Shown: positions 45,953 through 54,813, numbered from the stretch's first letter. The stretch is DNA of 64,000 bases from Inquilinus limosus DSM 16000 (GCF_000423185.1 NZ_AUHM01000015.1:62001-126000); one strand, 5' to 3'. Program-made: numbers and translations. Notes: a model not told the origin generated them from the sequence alone.

Positions 45953-46744
45953 ATGCGTCACATTCTGGCGAAGGGCGCCGCGGCGGTCGCGGGCCTGGTC
46001 GCCCTGGCCCTGGCGGCGGCCCCGGCGGCGGCGCAGGAGACGGTGCGGGTGGGGACCGAGGGCACCTACGCGCCCTTCACCTACCAGGACGACAGCGGCA
46101 AGCTGACCGGCTACGACGTCGAGGTGCTGCGGCTGGTCGAGGCCAAGGTGCCGGACCTCAAATTCGACTTCGTGCCGCAGCCCTGGGACAGCATGTTCCT
46201 GGGCCTCGAATCCGGCAAATACGACGTGGTGGCGAACGAGATCTCGAAAACGGCGGAGCGCGAGACCAAGTACCTGTTCTCCGACGTCGCCTATTTCCAC
46301 AGCGGCTCGTCCATCATCGTCAAGAAGGGCGTCACCGGCATCCACAGCCTGGACGACCTGAAGGGCAAGCTGGTCGGCGCCGGCGTCGGCAGCGAGCACA
46401 CCAAGCTGGTCGAGGACTATCTCGCCGCTCATCCGGGCGCCTTCGAGATCCGCTACTACGACGGCAACGTCACGCCTGTGCTGCTGGACGTCGCCGAAGG
46501 CCGGATCGACGCCCATGTCAACGACCCGATCGTGGCCAAGGACCATGCCGAGAAGCTGGGCCTGCCGGTCGAGGCCACCGGCGATCTGCTGACCAAGGTT
46601 CCGGCCTATCTGGTGTTCCGCAAGGACGCCAAGGGCGAGGCGCTGAAGGCCAAGATCGACGCTGCGCTCACCGCGCTGAAGGCCGACGGCTCGCTGGCGA
46701 AGCTGTCGCAGCAATGGTTCGGCCAGGACTACACGCAGGACTGA
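45953..46744 (+). CDS. Amino-acid ABC transporter substrate-binding protein (SBP_bac_3)
   Basis: A 263-residue periplasmic binding protein. Residues about 1-25 are a Sec signal (AGLVALALAAAPAAAQ). The mature part starts VRVGTEGTYAPFTYQDDSGKL with the family's YDVEV and later FQ-like PQPWDSMFLGL. It belongs to the polar amino-acid family. GGAGAG just before this ATG is preferred over the ATG at 45941, which would add four residues. It is the third gene of the importer operon. Confidence 0.9.
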   Translation: MRHILAKGAAAVAGLVALALAAAPAAAQETVRVGTEGTYAPFTYQDDSGKLTGYDVEVLRLVEAKVPDLKFDFVPQPWDSMFLGLESGKYDVVANEISKTAERETKYLFSDVAYFHSGSSIIVKKGVTGIHSLDDLKGKLVGAGVGSEHTKLVEDYLAAHPGAFEIRYYDGNVTPVLLDVAEGRIDAHVNDPIVAKDHAEKLGLPVEATGDLLTKVPAYLVFRKDAKGEALKAKIDAALTALKADGSLAKLSQQWFGQDYTQD

Positions 46745-46768
46745 TAGCAGCGGCCCGAAATATTGATC

Positions 46769-46856
46769 CGTCATGGCGAGCCCCGAAGGGCGTGGCCATC
46801 CAGGGCCACCCGCACCGGCCCTGGATGGCCACGGCGCTGCGCGCCTCGCCATGACG
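46769..46856. repeat. REP-like intergenic palindrome (copy 2)
   Basis: Ends CGTCATGGCGAG and CTCGCCATGACG with inner arms GGCCATCCAGGGCC / GGCCCTGGATGGCC. Two short hairpins (CCCCGAAGGGC and GCGCTGCGCGC) sit in the two sides. The same element occurs in opposite orientation at 50806-50891. Confidence 0.8.
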
Positions 46857-46937
46857 ACATAGAGGCCGGGAATCAATCTCAAAGGCCGCTGGCATGGGCA
46901 GGACAGGGGCGGGGCTCACGCACCCGCCCCTCCAGCC

Positions 46938-48503
46938 TCACTGCGCCGCTGGCAGGTTCAGCGCCGCGGTCAGGTCGCCCAGCGGCGGGTTGCCGTTGGC
47001 GGCGATCGCCGCGTCGCGCGCCACGATGCCGGGCAGCACCGGCAGCCCGAAGCGGTGGGTGATGAAGCGCAGGATCGAGGTCGTGTCGTAGGGCGTGTGG
47101 TCGACATAGCCCTTCCTGGCGAAGGGCGAGACGATGATCGCCGGGATCCGGGTGCCAGGGCCCCAGCGGTCGCCCTTCGGCGGCGCCACATGGTCCCAGA
47201 AGCCGCCGTTCTCGTCATAGGTCACGACCACCAGCATGTGCGACCATTGCGGGCTCTTCTGCAGATGGTCGATCAGCATCGCGAGATGCGCGTCGCCCGA
47301 CGCGACGTCGGCGTAGCCGGCATGCTCGTTCAGGTTGCCTTGCGGCTTGTAGAAGGTGACCTGCGGCAGCGTGCCCGCGTCGATCGCCTTCACGAACTCC
47401 GCCCCGTCCAGCCCGCCGTCGCGCAGATGCTCCCGCCGCGCCGCGGTGCCGGGCGCGAAGCTGGCGAAGTAGTTGAACGGCTGGTGGTGATACTGGAAGG
47501 CCGGGACCGGCGTCTGGTTGCCGTGGTCCAGCACCGACTGCCAGGCGCCGGAGTACCAGGCCCAGCTGATCCCCTTGGCGCTCAACAGGTCGCCGATGGT
47601 GATCTCGGTCTGCGGCGGCAGCGTGGTCGGCGCATTCGGGTCGGCCAGGGCCGGGTCGCCGCCCTCGGCCGGTTTGTTGGCGCTCGGCTGATAGGGCGGC
47701 TGCATCGTGTTCACGGCGAAGAAGTCGGGCGTCAGGTTGCCGTCGGCGACGAATTTCGGGATACCGTCCATCGCCGATTTCGGTGAGTTCGATGCCAGGG
47801 TCAGGCTGACGCCATCCGGGTCGACCACCGCGATCGAGGGCTTGGCCGCGGCCTTGTCGGCGTCCGGGTAGCGGGCGACGCAGGCGCAGGCCAGCCAGAT
47901 GTGGTTCATGAAGGAGCCGCCGAAGGCCCCCATGAAGAAGTGGTCGGCCAGCGTGTATTGCTGCGCGATCGTCCACATCGCCGTCTTCGAGCCGCCGAGA
48001 TGGCCCATCACCTCCGCCCCCGCATCGGCCCAGGCGACGAACTTGTCGTTCCGGCCGCCGTCGATCTGCATCTGGTTCTGGTAGAAGCGGTGCCACAGGT
48101 CGTGGGTGACGGTGCCGACCGAGACGTTCAGGCCCTGCGGATCGTCCATGGCGAAGGGGCCGTTCGGCAGATGCTCGGTCTGGGCCTGGGTCACCACCGG
48201 CGTCACCCCCTTGGCGGTCAGCCCGCCCCACACAGGCGGCAGTTCCGTCAGCTTCGTGCCGTCGCGGTCCAGCTGGGTCTTGGCCGTCTCGCTTGCGTTC
48301 GCAAGCCCGTCGGCGCCTGGAAATTCGCCGAACAGATTGTCGAAGCTGCGGTTCTCGGCATAGATCACGACGACGGTGTCGATGGCGCGGAGCGCCGCGG
48401 TCCGGGCGATGTCGGCGCTGCCCGGCGCGTCCGCGGCCAGGACCGGCGGCGCGATCAGGCCGGCGGCGCCGGCCGCGAGGGCGGAGGCGATCAGTGTGCG
48501 CAT
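46938..48503 (-). CDS. Secreted phosphoesterase (phospholipase C / acid phosphatase AcpA-like)
   Basis: A 521-residue exported hydrolase of the phosphoesterase family that includes non-specific phospholipase C and AcpA acid phosphatase. Signal peptide 1-23 (LAAGAAGLIAPPVLA). The metal-site motif VIYAENRSFDNLFGEFPG is near the start, and the C-terminal part has VVVTYDENGGFWDHVAPP. The second of two ATGs was chosen because AGAGGG lies six bases before it. It is divergent from a di-heme peroxidase gene. It would release phosphate from phospholipids or esters outside the cytoplasm. Confidence 0.9.
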   Translation of the reverse strand: MRTLIASALAAGAAGLIAPPVLAADAPGSADIARTAALRAIDTVVVIYAENRSFDNLFGEFPGADGLANASETAKTQLDRDGTKLTELPPVWGGLTAKGVTPVVTQAQTEHLPNGPFAMDDPQGLNVSVGTVTHDLWHRFYQNQMQIDGGRNDKFVAWADAGAEVMGHLGGSKTAMWTIAQQYTLADHFFMGAFGGSFMNHIWLACACVARYPDADKAAAKPSIAVVDPDGVSLTLASNSPKSAMDGIPKFVADGNLTPDFFAVNTMQPPYQPSANKPAEGGDPALADPNAPTTLPPQTEITIGDLLSAKGISWAWYSGAWQSVLDHGNQTPVPAFQYHHQPFNYFASFAPGTAARREHLRDGGLDGAEFVKAIDAGTLPQVTFYKPQGNLNEHAGYADVASGDAHLAMLIDHLQKSPQWSHMLVVVTYDENGGFWDHVAPPKGDRWGPGTRIPAIIVSPFARKGYVDHTPYDTTSILRFITHRFGLPVLPGIVARDAAIAANGNPPLGDLTAALNLPAAQ

Positions 48504-48645
48504 AGGCATCCCTCTGGCTCCCGGGCCGAAACCCGGTGGCTGTGATCCCCTTCCGCCCGCCAGCACTGGCGCGCCGCAGGCTGTCGCTCAAGTGAAACTT
48601 TTTCGGCATAGATAGCGCCTGCGCGCATGTCAGGCGGATCACGGG

Positions 48646-49911
48646 ATGGCACGAATGGCCTTGCGAACGGATGTCGGCCGTTGGTGGGTGTTGGGCTGCG
48701 GCCTGGCGGCAGCGATGCTGGCGGTCTCGACCGCCGCAGCCGGGCCGCACCCGGCCGGCGGCCTGTCTCGGGCCGAGGTGCGGCGCCGGGTGGAGGCGCT
48801 GACGGCGCTGGGCCGCGCCATGTTCGTCGATCCTTCGCTCTCGGCCTCGGGCAAGCTCGCCTGCAGTTCCTGCCACGACCCGCGGCACGGCTTCGGCCCG
48901 GCGAACGCGCTGCCGGTGCAGATGGGCGGCGGCGACATGTCCAAGCCCGGCGTCCGTGCGGTGCCGTCGCTGACCTATCTGCAGGCCGTGCCGCCCTTCA
49001 CCGAGCACTTCTTCGATTCGGAGGACGATGCGGACGAGAGCGTCGACAATGGCCCGACCGGAGGGCTGACCTGGGACGGGCGGGTCGACCGCGGTGCCGA
49101 CCAGGCCGCGATCCCGCTGCTCTCCGATTTCGAGATGGGCAACGCCGGCCCTGACGAAGTCGTCACCCGCGCCCTGGCCGCCGGCTATGGCGATGCGCTG
49201 CGTCGGATCTACGGCGAGGGCGTGCTGCAGGACCGCAAGGCGCTCTATGCCGGGATCCTCAAGGCTTTCGAGGTCTATGAGCAGAACGCCGCCAGCTTCT
49301 ACCCCTACAGCAGCAAATACGACGCCTGGCTCGCGGGGCAGGCAGTGCTGACGCCGCAGGAAGCGCGCGGCCTCGACCTGTTCAACGACCCGGCCAAGGG
49401 CAACTGTGCCGAATGCCATATCAGCCAGCGCGGCAATGACGGCACGCCGCCGCAGTTCAGCGACTACGGCCTGATCGCGATCGCCGTGCCGCGCAACCCG
49501 CAGATCCCGGCCAATGCCGATCCGGCCTATGTCGATCTCGGCGTCTGCGGGCCGCAGCGCACCGACCTGAAGGACCATCCGGAGTATTGCGGCCTGTTCC
49601 GTACGCCGAGCCTGCGCAACGTGGCGCTGCGAGGGACCTTCTTCCACAACGGCGCGATCCACGACCTGCGCGACGCGGTCGCCTTCTACGCCACGCGCGA
49701 GACCGATCCTGGCCGCTGGTATCCGCGCAACCCGGACGGCAGCCTGCGGATCTATGACGACCTGCCGCCGCCATACTGGGCCAACATCAACCGCGACCCG
49801 CCCTTCGACCGCCATCCCGGCGACGCGCCGGCGCTGACCGAATCCGAGATCGACGATGTCGTCGCGTTCCTGAAGACGCTGACCGACGGCTATCGGCCGC
49901 CCCACTCCTGA
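48646..49911 (+). CDS. Di-heme cytochrome c peroxidase family protein (MauG-like)
   Basis: A 421-residue exported protein with leader to about residue 32 and two c-type heme sites, CSSCH at 73-77 and CAECH at 254-258. It contains the FDSEDDADESVDNGPTGGLTWDGR insert and FRTPSLRNVALRGTFFHNG, typical of the CCP/MauG superfamily. It reduces peroxide or modifies a partner protein in the periplasm; which of these is not clear. It is divergent from the phosphoesterase with a 142-base gap and may be co-regulated with it. Confidence 0.88.
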   Translation: MARMALRTDVGRWWVLGCGLAAAMLAVSTAAAGPHPAGGLSRAEVRRRVEALTALGRAMFVDPSLSASGKLACSSCHDPRHGFGPANALPVQMGGGDMSKPGVRAVPSLTYLQAVPPFTEHFFDSEDDADESVDNGPTGGLTWDGRVDRGADQAAIPLLSDFEMGNAGPDEVVTRALAAGYGDALRRIYGEGVLQDRKALYAGILKAFEVYEQNAASFYPYSSKYDAWLAGQAVLTPQEARGLDLFNDPAKGNCAECHISQRGNDGTPPQFSDYGLIAIAVPRNPQIPANADPAYVDLGVCGPQRTDLKDHPEYCGLFRTPSLRNVALRGTFFHNGAIHDLRDAVAFYATRETDPGRWYPRNPDGSLRIYDDLPPPYWANINRDPPFDRHPGDAPALTESEIDDVVAFLKTLTDGYRPPHS

Positions 49912-50020
49912 CTGGCCGGCGCGACACTGCGCCGCGCCGTCGATTGCGTCGCCTCGGGCCGCGCCCATATCAGCGGCGGAAGGGGATGCCCGCGGCAGCG
50001 GGCCCGACCGGAGAGTTGTG

Positions 50021-50755
50021 ATGACACCCCAGGAACGCGAGCTGCTGACCAATCTCGTCGCACGGCTGAAGCAGGCCCCGCCGGCCGAGAAGGACGAGGA
50101 GGCGGCGGCGATGATCCGGGACTTGGTCCGCGACCTGCCCGACGCCCCCTACATGCTGGCCCAGACCGTGCTGATCCAGGACTATGCGCTGCACCAGGCC
50201 CAGGCCCGGATCGCGGAGTTGGAGCGCCAGGCCCAGCAGCCGCACCGCAGTGCCGGCGGCGGCAGCAGCTTCCTCGGCGCCATCTTCGGCAGCGGCGCCG
50301 GCCGTCCGCAGCCGGCCCCGCAGCCCCAGGCGCCGGCCACCACCCAGGCGCCGCCGGCCTATGCGCAGGCCCAGCCCGGCCCGTGGGGCGGCGGGCCCTT
50401 CGCCCAGTCCTCCGGCCCGTCCTTCCTGCGCAGCGCCGCCGCCACCGCGGCCGGTGTCGCCGGCGGTGCGCTGCTGTTCCAGGGCATCGAATCCCTGTTC
50501 GGGATGGGCCATGGCGGCTGGGGTGGCTTCGGCGGCCCGGCCCCCGGCCTGACCGAGACGGTGATCAACAACTACTATGGCGACGCCGCCCCCGGCGGGG
50601 ATGATCCCGGCCTGCGCGACACCGACGTCGTGCCGCAGGACGACGGCCAGGGCGTCCAGGATGCCGACTACCAGGACGACGGCAGCCAGGACTTCGGCAG
50701 CGGCGACGATTTCGGCGGCGACTTCGGCGGTGGCGACGACACGGTGAGCACCTGA
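50021..50755 (+). CDS. DUF2076 protein
   Basis: A 244-residue protein. The N-terminal helical part MTPQERELLTNLVARLKQAP with DLPDAPYMLAQTVLIQDYAL is the DUF2076 hallmark. The middle is Pro/Gln/Ala-rich, with a hydrophobic FLRSAAATAAGVAGGALLF segment, and the C-terminus is acidic and Asp/Gly-rich. It may be membrane- or envelope-associated. GGAGAG before the ATG fixes the start; a GTG lies one codon upstream. Function is unknown. Confidence 0.82.
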   Translation: MTPQERELLTNLVARLKQAPPAEKDEEAAAMIRDLVRDLPDAPYMLAQTVLIQDYALHQAQARIAELERQAQQPHRSAGGGSSFLGAIFGSGAGRPQPAPQPQAPATTQAPPAYAQAQPGPWGGGPFAQSSGPSFLRSAAATAAGVAGGALLFQGIESLFGMGHGGWGGFGGPAPGLTETVINNYYGDAAPGGDDPGLRDTDVVPQDDGQGVQDADYQDDGSQDFGSGDDFGGDFGGGDDTVST

Positions 50756-50805
50756 GCCTGCGGCTCATACCACTGGCCTTCGAGATCGGCTTTCGGTCCC
50801 TTCCC

Positions 50806-50891
50806 CGTCATGGCGAGGCGCGATGCGCCGTGGCCATCCAGGGGGCCGGTGCCGCTGGGATGGCCACGCCCCTTCGGGGCTCGCCATGACG
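50806..50891. repeat. REP-like intergenic palindrome (copy 3, opposite orientation)
   Basis: Same element as at 46769 but inverted: its left arm with GGCGCGATGCGCC matches the complement of the other copy's right arm, and its right arm has CCCCTTCGGGGC. It fills the space between the DUF2076 and NUDIX genes. Confidence 0.8.
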
Positions 50892-50915
50892 GGTTAGTGG
50901 TTCGGGCCGCCGGTA

Positions 50916-51377
50916 TCAGCCCTCCAGAATCTCCGTCAGCCGGTCGAGCAGGGGGCGCTGGCCCTCCAGGATCTTCTCCCGGGCGGTCGGCAGGTCGAAC
51001 CACTCGGCCCGGTCGACCTCCGGGAAGATCTGGATCCGGCCGCTCTTCGGCGGCCATTCCAGCTCGAAGGTGCTGCTGCGCATCCGGCCGACATCCAGGT
51101 CACCGGCGACCGCGAAGGCCGTGACCGCCTTGCCGCCGCGCTGGCGGATCCGGCCGAGCGGCAGCAGCGGCCCCTCGGGCTCGACCCCCAGCTCCTCGGC
51201 GAATTCGCGCCTTGCCGCGGCCTCCGCGTCCTCGTCGGGGTCCAGCTCCCCTTTCGGGATCGACCAGGCGCCGAGATCCTTGCGCTGCCAGAACGGGCCG
51301 CCGGGATGCACCAGCAGGACGTGGAGGCGCCCGTCCACGCGCTTGTGCATCAGCAGTCCGGCGCTCTCCGCGGGCAT
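50916..51377 (-). CDS. NUDIX hydrolase
   Basis: A 153-residue NUDIX-domain pyrophosphatase. It begins MPAESAGLLMHKRVDG, and the NUDIX box (GELDPDEDAEAAARREFAEE) spans the middle. This compact bacterial type often hydrolyses nucleoside diphosphate derivatives; the substrate is unknown. It lies 9 bases after the SRPBCC gene on the same strand and may share its transcript. Confidence 0.88.
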   Translation of the reverse strand: MPAESAGLLMHKRVDGRLHVLLVHPGGPFWQRKDLGAWSIPKGELDPDEDAEAAARREFAEELGVEPEGPLLPLGRIRQRGGKAVTAFAVAGDLDVGRMRSSTFELEWPPKSGRIQIFPEVDRAEWFDLPTAREKILEGQRPLLDRLTEILEG

Positions 51378-51386
51378 GGGCCTCTC

Positions 51387-51830
51387 TCAGGCGACGGCTT
51401 CTTCCAGAAGATAGCGCTCGAGCCGGTCGAGGCAGCCGCCCCAGCCCTCGCGGTGGCGATCGCGGGCCGGCTCGTCGAAGAACTGCTCATGCGTCAGGAT
51501 CAGCACGGTGCCGTCGCCGTCCGGCCGCAGCGTCACCGTCACCTGCGACTCCCGCTCCGGCATGGTGCGCCAGGCCCAGGAGAAGACCAGCTTCTCGTTC
51601 GGCACCACCTCCTTGTAGACGCCGCCGACATCGTGGCGCTCGCCGTCCGGGGTGGAGAAGGCGACGTGGTAGCGGCCGCCGGTGCGCGGGTCGGCCTCGG
51701 CGCTGATCGTCTCGGCGCCTTCCGGCCCGAACCAGCGCATTATTTTTTCCGGGTCGGTCCAGGCGGCGTAGATTTTGGCGGGAGGGGCGGCGAGGCGGCG
51801 CCGGAGGCTGAGGCTGGGCTTGGCGAGCAT
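51387..51830 (-). CDS. SRPBCC (AHSA1-like) domain protein
   Basis: A 147-residue START/Bet v1-like protein of the AHSA1 group. Family phrases LRRRLAAPPAKIYAAWTDPEKIMRWFGP and GGRYHVAFSTPDG are clear. These proteins, paired with an ArsR-type repressor as here, form a hydrophobic cavity and often bind small molecules. Its start lies 91 bases inside the 3' end of the ArsR gene in another frame, so the two are tightly linked. Confidence 0.9.
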   Translation of the reverse strand: MLAKPSLSLRRRLAAPPAKIYAAWTDPEKIMRWFGPEGAETISAEADPRTGGRYHVAFSTPDGERHDVGGVYKEVVPNEKLVFSWAWRTMPERESQVTVTLRPDGDGTVLILTHEQFFDEPARDRHREGWGGCLDRLERYLLEEAVA

Positions 51831-52159
51831 GACTCCTCTTCGACGAAGGCGGCCAGGCGGTCGAGCTGTTCGGACCAGAAGCGCTGATAGCGGCTCAGCC
51901 AGTCCATCGCCTGCTCCATCGGTGCCGCGGACAAACGGCAGGTCACGGTGCGGCCGGTCTTGGTCCGCGTGATCAGCCCGGCCTCGGACAGCACGTCGAG
52001 GTGCTTCATCACGGCCGGAAGCGACATGGTGAAGGGCCGGGCGAGCTCGCTGACCGAAAGATCCTGCTGCTCGCCCAGCCGGGCGATCAGCGCCCGGCGC
52101 GTCGGGTCGGCCAGCGCGGCAAAGGTACGGTCCAGGGTGACGTCTTGATAGTTAACCAT
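51740..52159 (-). CDS. ArsR-family transcriptional regulator
   Basis: A 139-residue repressor with a winged helix (about 5-90, TFAALADPTRRALIARL then MSLPAVMKHLDVLSEAGLI). It lacks the metal-binding cysteines of metal sensors and matches the group paired with AHSA1-like proteins. Family members end near FVEEE, about residue 110. The last ~30 residues here (Ser/Pro/Ala-rich) lie in the overlap with the SRPBCC gene and look like read-through. A palindrome covers the start codon. Confidence 0.88.
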   Translation of the reverse strand: MVNYQDVTLDRTFAALADPTRRALIARLGEQQDLSVSELARPFTMSLPAVMKHLDVLSEAGLITRTKTGRTVTCRLSAAPMEQAMDWLSRYQRFWSEQLDRLAAFVEEESCSPSPASASGAASPPLPPKSTPPGPTRKK

Positions 52160-52163
52160 CAAG
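52144..52163. promoter_or_regulatory. ArsR operator candidate over the start codon
   Basis: The 20-base sequence CTTGATAGTTAACCATCAAG is a palindrome in nine of ten base pairs around GTTAAC. It contains the ArsR start codon, so binding by the repressor would silence its own operon. Confidence 0.5.
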
Positions 52164-52257
52164 TGAACTTTGGGATTGTCGGGTCTGGCTGTCAAGCCAT
52201 ATGCGCCGACATGAGGGGCAAGGTCCAGAATGTCAGACGTTTAGGGTCCGGAGGGTG

Positions 52258-53007
52258 CTATCGCACCCAGCGGCGGAAGCCCAGGTGTTCGACCAGAACG
52301 ACGACGCCGAAGGCCAGAAGGCCCATCGCCGCGGCGATGAAGACGGCGGCGAACAGGCGGTCGGCCTGGTAGTTGAAGGTGGCCTGGATGATCAGCGCGC
52401 CCAGGCCGGCATTTGATCCGATCCATTCGCCGACGATGGCGCCGATGACGCTGCCGGTGGCGGCGATGCGCAGGGCGGTGAACAGCATCGGCAGGGACCG
52501 CGGCGCGCGCAGCCGCCAGAAGGTCTCCCAGCCGCTGGCCGACAGCACCCGCATCAGCTCCATCTCGGTCGGCGTCGCCAGGGTCAGGCCGCGGACCATG
52601 GCGATCAAGGTCGGGAAGAAACAGATCACCGCGGCGATCACGATCTTGGGCAAGAGGCCCAGCCCGAACATCAGGATGAAGATCGGCGCCAGGGCCAGCA
52701 CCGGGATGGTGTTGAGGAACAGCACGATCGGGAAATAGGCGGCGCGGACCGGCCGGCTGTAGGTGAACAGGATCGCCAGCAGCACCGCCACGGTATTGCC
52801 CAGCAGGAAACCCAGCACCGCCTCCAGCACCGTCGGCCAGGCGTTGGCGAGCAGCAGCGCCCGGTCGGCCCACAGCTTGCCGAACACCGCGGCCGGCGTC
52901 GGCACGATGAAGGCGGGCACGCCCATGGCCGGCAGGGCGAACTGCCAGACCAGCAGGATCGACAGCGCTCCCACCACCGGCCACAGGATGTCGAAGGGGC
53001 GGGTCAT
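52258..53007 (-). CDS. ABC transporter permease (SsuC/TauC/ThiX type)
   Basis: A 249-residue permease of the nitrate/taurine/pyrimidine-precursor family with about six helices. The EAA-type loop is MRVLSASGWETFWRLRAPRSLPMLFTAL, and IGAIVGEWIGSNAGLG is a family hallmark. Its ATG overlaps the ATPase stop as ATGA. It is the last gene of a VOC-SBP-ATPase-permease operon. Confidence 0.92.
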   Translation of the reverse strand: MTRPFDILWPVVGALSILLVWQFALPAMGVPAFIVPTPAAVFGKLWADRALLLANAWPTVLEAVLGFLLGNTVAVLLAILFTYSRPVRAAYFPIVLFLNTIPVLALAPIFILMFGLGLLPKIVIAAVICFFPTLIAMVRGLTLATPTEMELMRVLSASGWETFWRLRAPRSLPMLFTALRIAATGSVIGAIVGEWIGSNAGLGALIIQATFNYQADRLFAAVFIAAAMGLLAFGVVVLVEHLGFRRWVR

Positions 53008-53792
53008 GCCGCGCCTCCCGACCCCGCCGCCAGCAGCCGGCGCAGATGGGCGCAGATGGCGGTGACCTCCGGCGCGTCACGGTCGCAACGGCCTTCGGCG
53101 TCCTTCAACGGCCGCAGATCGACGATCTCCAGCACCCGCCCCGGATGGGCTGTCAGCACCAGCACCTGCTGTCCCAGATACACGGCCTCGGCGATGCTGT
53201 GGGTGACGAAGACCACGGTCGTGCCGGTGCGGCACCACAGCGCCAGCAGCTCGTCGTTCAACCGGTCGCGGGTGATCTCGTCCAGCGCGCCGAAGGGCTC
53301 GTCCATCAGCAGGATGCGCGGCCGGGACAGCAGGGCCCGGGCGATCGCTACGCGCTGGCGCTGGCCGCCCGACAGCTGGTCCGGCATCCGCTCCGCCAGC
53401 CCGCCGAGGCCGAGCATGGTCAGAAGTTCCTCCGTCGCCGGGCCGTCGGGACGAGCGCCGCGGCCGACCTGCAGCGGCAGCTCGATATTGGCGCGCACGC
53501 TGCGCCAGGCCAGCAGGGTCGGATCCTGGAACACGAAGCCGATGTCGCGGCGCGCCCGGGCCGCGGCCGGCGGACCGCCCAGCACCGCGATCTCGCCACC
53601 CAGCGGCGCCAGCAGGTCGGCCACCACCCGCAGCAGAGTCGACTTGCCGCAGCCCGACGGGCCGAGGACGGTCAGGAAGCCGCCCTGCGGCACGTCGAGG
53701 TCGACGCCGTCCAGCACCGGCACCGCGGCGTATCCGACGGCGAGGTTCCTGCAGCGGATCGCCGCCGCACTGCTCTCCATCCGTCCCGTCAC
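53004..53792 (-). CDS. ABC transporter ATP-binding protein (SsuB/TauB type)
   Basis: A 262-residue ATPase with Walker A GPSGCGKST, Q-loop FVFQDPTLL, signature LSGGQRQRVAIAR, Walker B ILLMDEPFGALDE and switch histidine in VTHSIAEAVYLG. The GTG start overlaps the stop of the binding-protein gene as GTGA, suggesting coupling; the ATG four codons later (53780) is an alternative. It pairs with the permease downstream. Confidence 0.92.
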   Translation of the reverse strand: MTGRMESSAAAIRCRNLAVGYAAVPVLDGVDLDVPQGGFLTVLGPSGCGKSTLLRVVADLLAPLGGEIAVLGGPPAAARARRDIGFVFQDPTLLAWRSVRANIELPLQVGRGARPDGPATEELLTMLGLGGLAERMPDQLSGGQRQRVAIARALLSRPRILLMDEPFGALDEITRDRLNDELLALWCRTGTTVVFVTHSIAEAVYLGQQVLVLTAHPGRVLEIVDLRPLKDAEGRCDRDAPEVTAICAHLRRLLAAGSGGAA

Positions 53793-54802
53793 CCCAGCTT
53801 CGGCCGGTCGGCTTCGGTCATCTCCAGGATCGCGCCGGACCAGCACTCCTCCGGCTTCGGCGTGCTGCCCTGGAACTGGCCAATCGAGTCATAGATCCGC
53901 ACCTGCTCGGCGATCGCGGCGGGGTCGAACCAGCCCCAGCCCTTCGCCTTGGTGTCGGCGTCGAAGCTCAGCGTCAGCACCAGCCCGACGGTCGCCTGCT
54001 CGGTCTCGCGGTCCAGCTGCGGATAGGCGTCGACGGTCAGGTCCACCGCCTCCTTCGGATGCGCGTGGGCCCAGGCCCAGCCCCTGGCCACGGCGCGCAG
54101 GAACTTCGCCAGCACCTCGGCATTCTCCGCCAGCGCCGCCTCGGTGGCGAAGTAGACGTTGGCATAGGAGGGCAGGCCGGTGTCCTTCATCATCAGGTCG
54201 ATCCGGTCCGGCCCGATCACCGACAGCGCCTTGGTGTTGGTGATCCAGCCGGTGACGGCGTCGACCTGGCCGGCGACCAGCGGCGTCATGTCGAAGCCGA
54301 TATTGGTGATGTCCATCTGCAACGGGTCGATCTGGTTCTTGGCCAGGATCGCGTCCAGCACGAAGCGGGCGGTCGGCTGGATGCCGATGCGCTTGCCGAT
54401 CATGTCCCGGACGCTGCGGATCGGCGCCTTGGGCAGGGAGTAGAAGGCGAAGGGGGCGGAGCGGTAGCCGCAGGCGATGATCTTCACCGGCACGCCGGAG
54501 GCACGGGCCAGCAGCAGCTGCGCGGAATCGGAGGACTGGCCCAGCGCCGCCTGGCCGGTGACCACCGGCGGCACGGTGGCGGAGTTCGGGCCGCCGGGCG
54601 AGAACTCGATCTCCAGCCCCTCGGCCTGGAACAGGCCCTGCTTCAGCGCCACCACGTCGCCGATCTGGCCGTTGCTGATCAGCCAGTCGTATTTGATCAC
54701 CACACGGGTGGCCTCGGCCCGGCCCTCCGGGATCCTCAGCGCGATCCCGGCGCCGAAGGCGGCGATTCCGGCCAGAAGGGTGCGGCGGTCGAAGGCGGTC
54801 AT
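53789..54802 (-). CDS. ABC transporter substrate-binding protein (NMT1/THI5-like)
   Basis: A 337-residue periplasmic binding protein. The leader begins with a Tat-type MTAFDRRTLLAGIAAFG. The mature protein starts VVIKYDWLISNGQIGDVVALKQGLFQAEGLEIEF, typical of NMT1/SsuA-like proteins for nitrogen- or sulfur-containing organics, taurine, or thiamine-pyrimidine precursors. No TPP riboswitch was found upstream, so a thiamine role is not supported. GGAGG before the ATG fixes the start. Confidence 0.9.
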   Translation of the reverse strand: MTAFDRRTLLAGIAAFGAGIALRIPEGRAEATRVVIKYDWLISNGQIGDVVALKQGLFQAEGLEIEFSPGGPNSATVPPVVTGQAALGQSSDSAQLLLARASGVPVKIIACGYRSAPFAFYSLPKAPIRSVRDMIGKRIGIQPTARFVLDAILAKNQIDPLQMDITNIGFDMTPLVAGQVDAVTGWITNTKALSVIGPDRIDLMMKDTGLPSYANVYFATEAALAENAEVLAKFLRAVARGWAWAHAHPKEAVDLTVDAYPQLDRETEQATVGLVLTLSFDADTKAKGWGWFDPAAIAEQVRIYDSIGQFQGSTPKPEECWSGAILEMTEADRPKLG

Positions 54803-54813
54803 GCTGTCCTCCG

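Noticed and set aside
46061-46140. A second amino-acid permease gene hidden near the ABC operon
   Set aside because: Only shadow frames are present; a single permease can form a homodimer.
47215-50052. A 945-codon minus-strand frame opposite the peroxidase and in another frame of the phosphoesterase
   Set aside because: It is a composite of shadows; the real proteins in both directions have signal peptides and catalytic or heme motifs.
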